Below, piece after piece: positions 25,298-34,003 of a stretch of DNA of 64,000 bases (position 1 is its first letter; every line of letters begins with the position of its first letter). The translations under genes were made by a program, and so were the position numbers. Origin of the DNA: JAWPMT01 sp965601475 (GTDB lineage Bacteria; Bacteroidota; Bacteroidia; Cytophagales; Cyclobacteriaceae); assembly GCA_965601475.1 (NCBI GenBank), contig OZ271832.1, positions 5,270,001 to 5,334,000 of the forward strand, written 5' to 3'. Below the pieces are notes generated by a model. It made no database searches, was not told the DNA's origin, and saw nothing but the letters and a program-made list of their open reading frames with translations.

Positions 25298-26212
25298 TTA
25301 GTCAGAAATCAAGGATACAATTTCTCCTGAGGTAAGGTCAAGCTTGTTGATATCATGGTTGTTTTCACCCATGACACTATGAACGATGTATTGCTGCTCT
25401 TCCGCGAGTGCCAGGAAGTAGGCAGGGACGTGGTCGATGGTAGCCAATTCACTGACCTTGGAATTGCTCAGGTTGTGTTTGAAGAAGTTGGCAGTTTGCT
25501 GCTGTTCGTCAGCCGCGCAGTAGTAGAAGTTCTTGTTTCCAGGAAGTCCATAGGTATAGGAGCGATTGACCAGTTCGTGTACAGCGACAACATTTTGACC
25601 ATTGTCGTCCATGCGATAGGTGAGGGGTTCGCCTGATCTGTTGGAGCTAAACCAAATAGCACCGTTAGCAAAACGAGGTTGATAACTTTGATTGTCTGAA
25701 GTCAGTTGCTTTACCTTTTCTTTTTCCAAATACCGAACGTAGATATTGGGTTCAAAGCCCCCGTATGACCAATAGAAGAAATAGAATGCACTACCGTCGG
25801 CGTTCCAGTCTCCGAAATGTGTGGCGCCATTTTCATCTTCATCGTGATCATACAACAGTTTCAGGTTCGAGCCGTCACTATTCATGACGTATGTGCGTGC
25901 CGATACGCTCCCATCTTTGAAATTGCTTTGGCTCGTGAAAGCGATCCGCCGCCCATCAGGGGACCATGAAGGCTCGATGTCGTGACCGCCAGTTTGCTCA
26001 TAAGGGAGCTCGCGAAGGTTGGATCCGTCGGCATTCATGAGGAAGATCCTTCCCAGATCACTACCCCCTCTAGTGGAGTAGAAGGCAATTTGCTCACCAT
26101 TTGGTGAGGGCTCAGGACCCCAGTCATCGGCGCCCTGTTGGCCGTATAGATTGATGCTCAGGAGAATCGCCAAAAAACCAGGCACGAGGTTAATACTGTA
26201 TGGTATTTTCAT
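25298..26212 (-). CDS. TolB-like beta-propeller protein (PD40 repeats)
   Basis: The protein has 304 residues with a signal peptide (MKIPYSINLVPGFLAILLSINLYG). The blades include PEPSPNGEQIAFYSTR, IEPSWSPDGRRIAFTSQS and HFGDWNADGSAFYFFYWS. The N-terminal blades are well conserved and later ones diverge. It is the first gene of a leftward three-gene set with the hydrolase and a second propeller. Related paired propellers may form a scaffold or recognise the hydrolase substrate, but this is an inference. The 62 bases beyond its start separate it from a decayed gene. Confidence 0.85.
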   Translation of the reverse strand: MKIPYSINLVPGFLAILLSINLYGQQGADDWGPEPSPNGEQIAFYSTRGGSDLGRIFLMNADGSNLRELPYEQTGGHDIEPSWSPDGRRIAFTSQSNFKDGSVSARTYVMNSDGSNLKLLYDHDEDENGATHFGDWNADGSAFYFFYWSYGGFEPNIYVRYLEKEKVKQLTSDNQSYQPRFANGAIWFSSNRSGEPLTYRMDDNGQNVVAVHELVNRSYTYGLPGNKNFYYCAADEQQQTANFFKHNLSNSKVSELATIDHVPAYFLALAEEQQYIVHSVMGENNHDINKLDLTSGEIVSLISD

Positions 26213-26274
26213 GTCTTCGTCGTTTTTGTTTGAACCGTTTTGGCGGCAAGGCCAGTGGAATTATGCAACCAAGG

Positions 26275-26763
26275 TTATGCAGACGAAGGGAAACCTCTTA
26301 GCGATTTGTGATAAGGCGTGCACAATGTGCTAGACGGGTTGAAAAACCACTTGTTCGCGGGAGATTGTTCCATGCTCACTTCCAGGAGACTGTCAAGTTT
26401 GGAGATGTACTTGATGGCACGACCATAGCTGGCATTGTGCATACTCAACTCATTGTACGTGAATGCAAAGTAGTTTTTGATGAGGTGGTTCTCCGAAATT
26501 GGACCCACGACCTGGCCAGTCGCGTAGTCTACATGGTTCACCAGTACGGGGAAATAATGCTCATCCAGCGCCTGAAGGTGGTTTTGCTGCAATTCGACAA
26601 TGAAGTCGTATTGACTGTAGACTGTTGTGATTTGCCGCTTGAGCTGGACGTCCTTGATGAATTTGAAATCGCCGCTGGCAAGCATGGACTTGTAGGTCAG
26701 GTTGTTTGGGTCAAAGAAGTTGTAATTACCTACGGCAAAAGCATATTGGGCGATGCTGTCAAT
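26275..26763 (-). pseudogene. Truncated DUF6090-like gene fragment
   Basis: The frame is open for about 162 codons upstream from the stop at 26275, with a TGA at 26764-26766 cutting off the N-terminus. The first internal ATG (26685) would give 136 residues, but the coding similarity continues upstream of it (FFDPNNLTYKSMLASGDF), so the 5' part is lost. The residues GDFKFIKDVQLKRQITTVYS match the C-terminal half of DUF6090 proteins, which normally start with a membrane helix of the form RxxxxxxLYAxGEIxLVxxGILIA. No such segment is found upstream. The gene is therefore 5'-truncated and probably non-functional. Confidence 0.6.
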
Positions 26764-26840
26764 TCAAATACGTTTTTGTACCAGAACCATGGTTAAATCT
26801 TTCGTTCATAATATCTTCGATATTTCCAGTTTTGGGATGA

Positions 26841-29039
26841 ATGAACCTCGTCAGCTGTCTACATACAATTCTTGTGGTATTTGCTCTTTCCGGGCAACCG
26901 TCACCATCACCTGCAGATAGCTTAAGAGCGCTGCTTCCCGGCGGCAGAGACAGCACTACGGTCAATGTCTTGAATGAACTGGCGCAACAGCTTGTAGCCA
27001 CCGATCAGCGAGCGGCTTACCATTACGCTGAGCAGGCCCTGGAACTGGCTGATTCCATAAGATATCCCTACGGCCAGGCCGAAGCGCATCGCCTGTTGGG
27101 CTTTTTCTCAAACATAGAAGAAGCCGTATTGCGTGAAGGAGGCAGCTACAGAAATGCTTTCAAACATCTCTCTATCGCCTTGGAAAAGTTTCAGGAGATG
27201 CAAAACCTTCAAGGTCAGGCCATGACGCTTGCCAATCTTGGCAAATTGCATTATGACCATGGTCAATATGATCGATCCTATGAGAATTTTCTACTGGCCA
27301 TACAGATTTTTGATTCACTTAGCCAGCTCCCTGAACTGGCAGATACCTACAATCGAACGGGCCATATTTTCTACCAACAACAGAACTTCGAAGAAGCCAG
27401 AAATCACTATCAAAAAGGGCTGGAGATTCAGGAGTCCATCGATGACCTATATGGGATGGCGCAAAGCCTGAATAACCTGGGCAGTGTCATGTATGAAATG
27501 GACCTGCTCGATGAGGGCTTGGCCTACCATCAGCAATCACTCGAGTTGAAGCTGGCCAACAATGATTTGCTCGGTGCCTCAATTTCTTACAACAACATTG
27601 GGGATATCTATGAAGAAAAGGGTGATTACGACGAGGCGATTACCTACCAAACCAAGGCCCTGGAGTTGGCAGTGCAGATAGGAAATATGATCAATCATAT
27701 ATACACCTGCAATCGGCTGGCGCGGGTCCACATGAAAAAAGGTGAATACGAAATTGCGGAAAAACACCTTTTGGATAGTGATGTGCTCGTGAGTGCTTCA
27801 GACTATATGAGGTTGCGAATGGATACCTACTGGCTTCTGCATCAGGTTTATGATGCAAAACAGCAGTATGCCCCGTCCCTGAAGTTTTTCAAAGCTTTCG
27901 CCACCTTGAAGGATAGTGTCTTTAGTCAGCAAAAGAACAACCAGATTGCAGACCTCCGGATCAAATATGAAACGGAGAAGAGCAAAATAGAGAACGACCT
28001 TTTGAAAGAAAGGGAGTCGTTGTTGGAGTTGCAGGTACACAACCAATTCAACACCAATGTGGTCATCGTCATTGCGCTTATTCTGGCACTGGGACTAATT
28101 GTGGCATTATTGAGGATTAACAAAATCAGGGATCGCGCAAACAAGAGTTTGTCTCACGCTATTACGGACCTGCGACGTACCCAATCACAATTGGTTCATT
28201 CTGAGAAAATGGCCTCCCTGGGCCAGGTGACCGCCGGTGTGGCCCATGAAATCAACAACCCGCTGAATTTCATATCCTCCGGTACCTTCCTCATGGAAAG
28301 AAACCTCAAGGACCTGGAGAAACTCGCCAAGGCTTATGCGGCAATAGATCTGGGGAACGGAGGCATTTCTAAGGAACAGTTGAAAGAACTCCAGTCCTTG
28401 CATGATGAACTCGGCCTGGAAGAGATGATGAAGGAGATGCAGATGATGTCTACCGGGGTCAACGAAGGGATAGAACGGATTTCAGAAATTGTTAAGAGTT
28501 TGAAGCTCTTCAGCAAGGGTGGGGTTGCTGAGTTGGGAGAGGTAAATCTCCATGATCAGATAGACACGTCGCTGGTGGTGCTGGGAAGTAGAATCAGGGG
28601 ACACATTACCATAGTCAAGAATTATGACCGCGCCCTGGACAAGGCGCCAGGCTATCCGGGGCAGATGAGTCAGGTTTTTGTGAATGTGCTCAACAATGCC
28701 ATCGACGCTATCGGTGACCATGATGGGATCATTAACATCACGACCAGGGCAGAGGAAAGCAATGTAAAAGTCCACATCAAGGACAATGGACCCGGCATGC
28801 GGGAGGATGTTGTCCGAAAGATCTTCGACCCATTCTTCTCAACCAAAGAGGTGGGGAATGGTGCAGGACTTGGATTGTCCATCAGTTTTGGGATTGTTCA
28901 GAGACACAAAGGAAACATCGAAGTGAATAGCGAGATAGGAGAGGGTACCGAATTGATCATCACGCTTCCGTTATCCCAAGGGAAGAAAAAGAGCGCCAAC
29001 CAATCAGCGAAAAGGGGTGAATCAATCAATGAAACATGA
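26841..29039 (+). CDS. TPR-domain sensor histidine kinase (HK of the 4-helix NtrB-like type)
   Basis: The protein has 732 residues: signal peptide (about 1-20), around seven TPR units (about 40-370; for example NLGKLHYDHGQYDRSYENFL and NNLGSVMYEMDLLDEGLAYH), a membrane helix (about 405-425), a coiled coil, a HisKA-like domain with His near 467 in SLGQVTAGVAHEINNPLNF, and a HATPase domain (NVLNNAIDAI, IKDNGPGM, GLGLSISFGIVQ). The G-V-A-H-E-I-N-N-P-L motif is typical of large sensor kinases without a phosphorelay. No regulator is encoded beside it; the next gene on the same strand is a LytS-type kinase. Confidence 0.9.
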   Translation: MNLVSCLHTILVVFALSGQPSPSPADSLRALLPGGRDSTTVNVLNELAQQLVATDQRAAYHYAEQALELADSIRYPYGQAEAHRLLGFFSNIEEAVLREGGSYRNAFKHLSIALEKFQEMQNLQGQAMTLANLGKLHYDHGQYDRSYENFLLAIQIFDSLSQLPELADTYNRTGHIFYQQQNFEEARNHYQKGLEIQESIDDLYGMAQSLNNLGSVMYEMDLLDEGLAYHQQSLELKLANNDLLGASISYNNIGDIYEEKGDYDEAITYQTKALELAVQIGNMINHIYTCNRLARVHMKKGEYEIAEKHLLDSDVLVSASDYMRLRMDTYWLLHQVYDAKQQYAPSLKFFKAFATLKDSVFSQQKNNQIADLRIKYETEKSKIENDLLKERESLLELQVHNQFNTNVVIVIALILALGLIVALLRINKIRDRANKSLSHAITDLRRTQSQLVHSEKMASLGQVTAGVAHEINNPLNFISSGTFLMERNLKDLEKLAKAYAAIDLGNGGISKEQLKELQSLHDELGLEEMMKEMQMMSTGVNEGIERISEIVKSLKLFSKGGVAELGEVNLHDQIDTSLVVLGSRIRGHITIVKNYDRALDKAPGYPGQMSQVFVNVLNNAIDAIGDHDGIINITTRAEESNVKVHIKDNGPGMREDVVRKIFDPFFSTKEVGNGAGLGLSISFGIVQRHKGNIEVNSEIGEGTELIITLPLSQGKKKSANQSAKRGESINET

Positions 29040-29181
29040 CCTGCAATGGAACACAAATTGTGGTTGCTGGAGGAATAGATGAAATGATTTATTGGCTACT
29101 TGTCAGTTTCAGTTCCGAAAACCGAAGTCTCGTCAATTTATTTCTTTCACAGTAAGATCTTTTGTTGGTACGTTAGCATTC

Positions 29182-30168
29182 ATGTCGAGAGCGGAAAAAT
29201 ATCTCCCCTTTATTTTAGCACTGCTGGGGCCGGCTGTGGGCATGATCAACAATTCTATTGATCTCACTGGCAAAGAGGTCCTTGAAATTGCCTTCCGCTA
29301 CCTTGAAGCATCACTTTTCCTCTTACTCATCTGGTACCTCAACTATTGGCTGCTCAATGGTCAGTATCGCCTGAAGGAAATGTTGGGTGTTAATACGACC
29401 GCAGTCATCGTCAATGCCTTGGTCATAGGGAGCATCACCTTGCTTGACCAACTGGTCAAAAGCTATGGCCTTGGCACGATCATGCCCGCCTGGTTGCTGG
29501 CCGTTCGTCTAAGTCTGATTACGCTGATTTTTAACATTGTGCTGAGGATCTTCAAAGCTCAAAAAGAAAGCACTGCCCTGAAATTTCAGAATCTCTCCCT
29601 CCAGGCCGAGAATCTGAAATTTCAGATAGACCTGATGAAGCAGCAAATCAACCCGCACTTTCTGTTCAATAGCCTGAATACGCTACTGGACCTCATTGAG
29701 GAGGATACGAAATCCGCAGTGAAATACGTTCGGAATTTCTCAAGCCTGTATCGGGTAGTACTCCAAAGCGCCAAACATGATTTTATCCCGCTGGCTGACG
29801 AACTCAGTTTTCTCAATGACTACTGGAACTTACTCAAGGTTCGTTTTCGCGATGCCATTGACTTGGAAGTTCAAATCGCAGAGGGCCTTGAAGAGGCCTT
29901 GATTCCTCCTTTGAGTCTACAGTTCATCATTGAAAATGCCGTGAAACACAACGAAGCCTCTACACGAACGCCACTCTTGATAACAATTCGTGAAGACAGT
30001 AGTACTTTGATTATTAGCAACAAGATCAATCTCAAAAATTACCCCGTGGTAAGCGAAAAAGTGGGATTGAAAAACCTGCAACAACGATTCACCTTGCTCC
30101 ACAGACCTATAGAATATGGTAAGGAGGACGAAGAATTTGTCGTTAGAATACCCCTGAAAACTTCATAG
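29182..30168 (+). CDS. LytS/YehU-type sensor histidine kinase
   Basis: From the ATG at 29182 the protein has 328 residues; the frame is open 30 codons further upstream but without a good start. Four hydrophobic helices (about 10-115) are followed by a coiled coil and the His_kinase domain, with the phospho-accepting His in QINPHFLFNSLNTLLDLI near residue 158, and a degenerate HATPase with IENAVKHNEAS (N box) and VGLKNLQQRF. The short G boxes are typical of the LytS family. It lies two bases before a LytTR response-regulator gene, forming a two-component pair. Confidence 0.9.
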   Translation: MSRAEKYLPFILALLGPAVGMINNSIDLTGKEVLEIAFRYLEASLFLLLIWYLNYWLLNGQYRLKEMLGVNTTAVIVNALVIGSITLLDQLVKSYGLGTIMPAWLLAVRLSLITLIFNIVLRIFKAQKESTALKFQNLSLQAENLKFQIDLMKQQINPHFLFNSLNTLLDLIEEDTKSAVKYVRNFSSLYRVVLQSAKHDFIPLADELSFLNDYWNLLKVRFRDAIDLEVQIAEGLEEALIPPLSLQFIIENAVKHNEASTRTPLLITIREDSSTLIISNKINLKNYPVVSEKVGLKNLQQRFTLLHRPIEYGKEDEEFVVRIPLKTS

Positions 30169-30170
30169 CC

Positions 30171-30944
30171 ATGACAACGATCAAAACGGTAATCATAGAG
30201 GACGAAAGTGCCGCCGTCAACCGCCTGCGTAAGGAGTTGGATCAGATTCCGGACGTGGAATTTGACATTCTGACCGTATTGGATAGTGTGAAAGGGACAT
30301 TGGCCTGGCTCAAACAGGAGTCGCAGGTGGACCTGATCTTCATGGACATACACCTTACAGATGGCCTGAGCCTGGAAATCTTCAAGGAGGCCGAAGTACG
30401 ATGTCCCATCATTTTCACTACCGCCTATGACGAATATGCCCTACAGGCGTTCAAAGTCAACAGTATCGACTATTTGCTGAAACCCATTGATCCGGAAGAG
30501 CTCAAAGCAGCGGTGGACAAATTCCTGGCTCAGAGTGGCGCCTCATCGCAGGATGATTACCTCAATCAGCTCGTGAGATTGGCAGCAGAGTTTCGTCCTA
30601 CAACGTTTCGGTCTAGTTTTTTGGTTTCGTTCCGGCAGAAGATGATGTTGATCGACATAGGAGATGTTGCCTATGTCTACATCAAAGAAAGGGGGGTGTT
30701 CCTGAAAAAGAAAGACGGTGTGGAGTACGTCATTGACTTTTTCCTGGACGACCTGGAGAAGCAGTTGGACCCTGCGCTATTTTATCGGGCCAATCGCCAA
30801 TTTCTGGTAGCCAGATCCGCCATTCAGGAAATCGAACCCTATTTCAATGGAAGACTCATCCTGGCGGTAAAACCCGAGGCCTACACATCCGTCATCATCA
30901 GCAAGGAGAAAGCTACCCACTTCAAAAGGTGGGCAGACTACTGA
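30171..30944 (+). CDS. LytTR-type response regulator
   Basis: This 257-residue protein has a receiver domain (about 1-125) with phospho-acceptor Asp near residue 59 in DLIFMDIHLTDG, the Thr/Ser position in FTTAYDEYALQAF and the conserved Lys in LLKPIDPEEL, followed by a LytTR DNA-binding domain (about 145-255) with YIKERGVFLKK and FYRANRQFLVA. LytTR domains bind imperfect direct repeats upstream of target genes. It is translationally coupled to the LytS kinase and is followed 112 bases later by a TonB receptor gene, its most likely target. Confidence 0.93.
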   Translation: MTTIKTVIIEDESAAVNRLRKELDQIPDVEFDILTVLDSVKGTLAWLKQESQVDLIFMDIHLTDGLSLEIFKEAEVRCPIIFTTAYDEYALQAFKVNSIDYLLKPIDPEELKAAVDKFLAQSGASSQDDYLNQLVRLAAEFRPTTFRSSFLVSFRQKMMLIDIGDVAYVYIKERGVFLKKKDGVEYVIDFFLDDLEKQLDPALFYRANRQFLVARSAIQEIEPYFNGRLILAVKPEAYTSVIISKEKATHFKRWADY

Positions 30945-31056
30945 TCCGCTTCCGCCTCAAAACGACGGCTTGAGTTTCGAATATCGCAGCTTCAGCATGA
31001 TATCCGGCTGCAACTGAAGCCGATCCGGTGAAATTCGTTTGCATATCAAATTTCAC

Positions 31057-33798
31057 ATGAAACAACTTTTAGCCTATTTACTCCTCATAGGCGGCTATGT
31101 CACCGCCTTTGCACAGAATCAAACCATTTCTGGTACTGTTACGGACACCAATGGCAATCCATTGATCGGTGTCAATATTAAGTTGAAAGATCAACTGGTG
31201 GGCACAACAACCAATAACGAAGGGTACTTCGAATTTGAGATTAGGGAGGCCTTACCGGTCGATTTGGTGCTGTCCAGCGTGGGTTTCGAAACGAAGACCA
31301 TCAGCATTCCAGCTTCGGCTGCATTCCCCATGACCTTCACTTTGGATGAATCGGTGCTGTTTGGAAACGAAGTCGTGGTATCCGCCTCACGGGTGGAAGA
31401 GAACATCCTGGAATCTCCCGTCTCTATCGAAAAAATGGATATCCTCGACATCCAGGAATCAGCATCGCAGGATTTCTACGGCGCCCTTATCAACTACAAG
31501 AACGTTGACATGAGTACGCAGTCTTTTACCTTCAGATCCCTCACACTTAGGGGTTTCAATGCGAATGGCAATACACGCATGGTCCAATTGATCGATGGTA
31601 TCGACAATCAGGCACCGGGTTTGAATTTTCCAGTGGGCAACATCGTAGGTATTTCCGCACTCGACCTCGAGAGCGTGGAGCTTCTGCCGGGAGCATCATC
31701 GGCACTCTATGGACCCAATGCCATCAATGGCATCATTACCATGAGCAGTAAGAGCCCTTTTGACTATCCGGGGCTGAGCGTCAATGTGAAGGGCGGGGTC
31801 AATCATGTAGGTGGTGAAGATCAGGACCCCACGCCCTTTACTGATCTGTCTCTACGCTACGCCAAATCGTTCAATAACAAATTTGCTTTCAAGGTGAATG
31901 CCTCTTTCTTGGACGCGGAGGACTGGTATGCTACAGATATGCGCGACAGATCCCTGGATCCGGCCATTACCCGTGACAACCCAGGCTTCGAGGCTATAAA
32001 TGTTCTGGGAGATGAGACCTCGTTGGCTTTGCCGCTGGGAGCCAATGGAGAGAATGTGACCGTTACGCGGACTGGGTTTCTGGAGCAGGACCTGGTAGAT
32101 TACACCGCGCGGAGCATGAAGTTGTCCGGCGCCATGCATTACAAGTTCAGCCCGAATGTTGAAGGTATTCTGCAGGCGAATTTTGGTACCGGACAGTCAG
32201 TGTATACGGGTATCGACCGGTATTCTCTACTCGACTTTTCATTAAGCCAATTCAAAGCTGAGCTGCGGGGTTCAAACTTCACGCTACGGGCGTACAATAC
32301 CAATGAGAATTCGGGAGATTCTTTTGCTGCCGGGACATTGGGTGGTTTATTGAATGAAGCGCTGAAGCCGAGCGATGTGTGGTTTGGTGAATATTCCACC
32401 GCTTTTGGTGGTGGTGTCCCGGGTGTCGAGGGATTCAACCACAATGCTGCCAGGGCTTATGCAGATCGAGATCTCCCTTTGCCTGGCTCCCCGGAATTTG
32501 AAGCAGCCAGGCAGGGGATCATTGATACACCCTTGTCCGAAGGAGGAGCCAAGTTTTTGGATAAATCCAAGCTCTATGCGTTTGACGGTGCCTACAATTT
32601 CAGGGATCAGATAGATTTTGCAGAGGTGATCATAGGCGCCAACTACCGCATATATTCCCTCAATAGCGAAGGCACACTTTTCGCCCTGGACGACAATGGA
32701 GATGAGTTCAACATTTCGGAGTATGGTGGCTTTGTCCAGGTGTCCAAACGGCTACTGGAAGACCGGCTAAAGCTCACAGGCTCGCTCAGATATGATAAGA
32801 ATGAGAATTTCGATGGCAGGACAACACCAAGGATCTCCGGCGTGTACAATCTGTTTGGCGACCACAATTTTCGGGTTTCCTATCAGACGGGCTTCCGAAT
32901 GCCAACGACCCAAAACCAGTACATAGACCTTCCGACGCCTTCAGCACGGTTGATAGGAGGGTTGCCACTCTTCAGAGACCGGTACAACTTTGACACCAAC
33001 CCGGTATATGACCAGGAGACCTATTTCACTTATGCCGGTACTTATGAAGCCGTGCTAAACGAAGCTTTGGCAGGAGGATTGGACTTTGAGACTGCCGCTG
33101 TTGAAGCCGCTACTGCAGCAGCTCCCATATTGGATGGTGCCGAAGTAGGAGAAACCGAGTTCAACCTGGAGCAAAACAGGACGATTGAATTTGGCTATCG
33201 CAGCCTCATCAACAATCAGCTTATGATTGATGCGTACTACTACAACAGCGTCTTCAGCAATTTCTCAGGCGCATTTAACCTCTTTCAGTCCAGTACCATC
33301 GCAGGTGACCCCTCAGGATTGTTGGCTCCCGCCGTTTACCAAACCACCGTCAGCATTGATCAGGATGTGAAGTCTCAAGGTGCGGCGTTAGGTCTTTCGT
33401 ATGCCTTCAATAGTGGATATAGGATTTCGGGTAACTATGCCTGGAATGAACTCACAAACAGAGATGATCTTCCCGAAGGATTCCAGTCCGGCTTCAATAC
33501 TCCGGAAAACAAATTTAACTTCTCTGTGTCCAACAGAAAATTGACCGATAGACTGGGCTTCAATGTGACCTGGAGATGGCAGGATTCATTCCTGTGGGAA
33601 AGCACTTTCGCCGAAGGCGATGTGCCTGCTTTCGCTACAGTGGATGCGCAGGTGTCTTATGCGATTCCTGATTGGAAATCACGTCTGAAAGTGGGAGGTT
33701 CCAACCTATTCAACAATCGGTACGAACAAGCCCTCGGGAATCCCACCGTTGGCGCACTCTACTACGTTTCTATCACATTCGACGAATTCTTCCATTAG
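31057..33798 (+). CDS. TonB-dependent outer-membrane receptor
   Basis: The protein has 913 residues from the ATG at 31057, which begins a signal peptide (MKQLLAYLLLIGGYVTAFAQ). A carboxypeptidase-regulatory-like domain follows (about 22-100: ISGTVTDTNGNPLIGVNIKL), then the plug (about 115-225: RGFNANGNTRMVQLIDGID, SALYGPNAINGII) and a 22-strand barrel to the end. No SusD partner gene is adjacent, so it is more likely an iron-complex, cofactor or peptide receptor than a polysaccharide one. The upstream LytS/LytTR pair may regulate it. The C-terminus ends ITFDEFFH and not a simple aromatic residue. Confidence 0.92.
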   Translation: MKQLLAYLLLIGGYVTAFAQNQTISGTVTDTNGNPLIGVNIKLKDQLVGTTTNNEGYFEFEIREALPVDLVLSSVGFETKTISIPASAAFPMTFTLDESVLFGNEVVVSASRVEENILESPVSIEKMDILDIQESASQDFYGALINYKNVDMSTQSFTFRSLTLRGFNANGNTRMVQLIDGIDNQAPGLNFPVGNIVGISALDLESVELLPGASSALYGPNAINGIITMSSKSPFDYPGLSVNVKGGVNHVGGEDQDPTPFTDLSLRYAKSFNNKFAFKVNASFLDAEDWYATDMRDRSLDPAITRDNPGFEAINVLGDETSLALPLGANGENVTVTRTGFLEQDLVDYTARSMKLSGAMHYKFSPNVEGILQANFGTGQSVYTGIDRYSLLDFSLSQFKAELRGSNFTLRAYNTNENSGDSFAAGTLGGLLNEALKPSDVWFGEYSTAFGGGVPGVEGFNHNAARAYADRDLPLPGSPEFEAARQGIIDTPLSEGGAKFLDKSKLYAFDGAYNFRDQIDFAEVIIGANYRIYSLNSEGTLFALDDNGDEFNISEYGGFVQVSKRLLEDRLKLTGSLRYDKNENFDGRTTPRISGVYNLFGDHNFRVSYQTGFRMPTTQNQYIDLPTPSARLIGGLPLFRDRYNFDTNPVYDQETYFTYAGTYEAVLNEALAGGLDFETAAVEAATAAAPILDGAEVGETEFNLEQNRTIEFGYRSLINNQLMIDAYYYNSVFSNFSGAFNLFQSSTIAGDPSGLLAPAVYQTTVSIDQDVKSQGAALGLSYAFNSGYRISGNYAWNELTNRDDLPEGFQSGFNTPENKFNFSVSNRKLTDRLGFNVTWRWQDSFLWESTFAEGDVPAFATVDAQVSYAIPDWKSRLKVGGSNLFNNRYEQALGNPTVGALYYVSITFDEFFH

Positions 33799-33827
33799 CA
33801 AGGACCTTTATTTGGCGGTGTTGGGAC

Positions 33828-33855
33828 ATGGTGGCTTGCCTAGGCAGGTCACCAT
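33828..33855 (+). terminator. Terminator-like stem-loop after the TonB receptor gene
   Basis: ATGGTG pairs with CACCAT, with an inner TGCC/GGCA, 30 bases downstream of the receptor stop, followed by TCCTGTGTTTTA. The T-rich run is weak, so this may be only a 3' end hairpin. Confidence 0.4.
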
Positions 33856-34003
33856 TCCTGTGTTTTATCGATCAAGGGAAAAATCGGCCGATATACGAAA
33901 ATGAACCCATAATTGACGAAAATGTATACCATCAGATCCCTTTAAATCTGACTTGTTTGCTGTGAAGAACTGATTGCATTACCGGTTCTAAATACAGCAT
34001 TAG

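Noticed and set aside
26308..26796. 162-residue plus-strand frame opposite the DUF6090 fragment
   Set aside because: It is the antisense shadow of the decayed gene; its residues show no domain, and the DUF6090 similarity is on the other strand.
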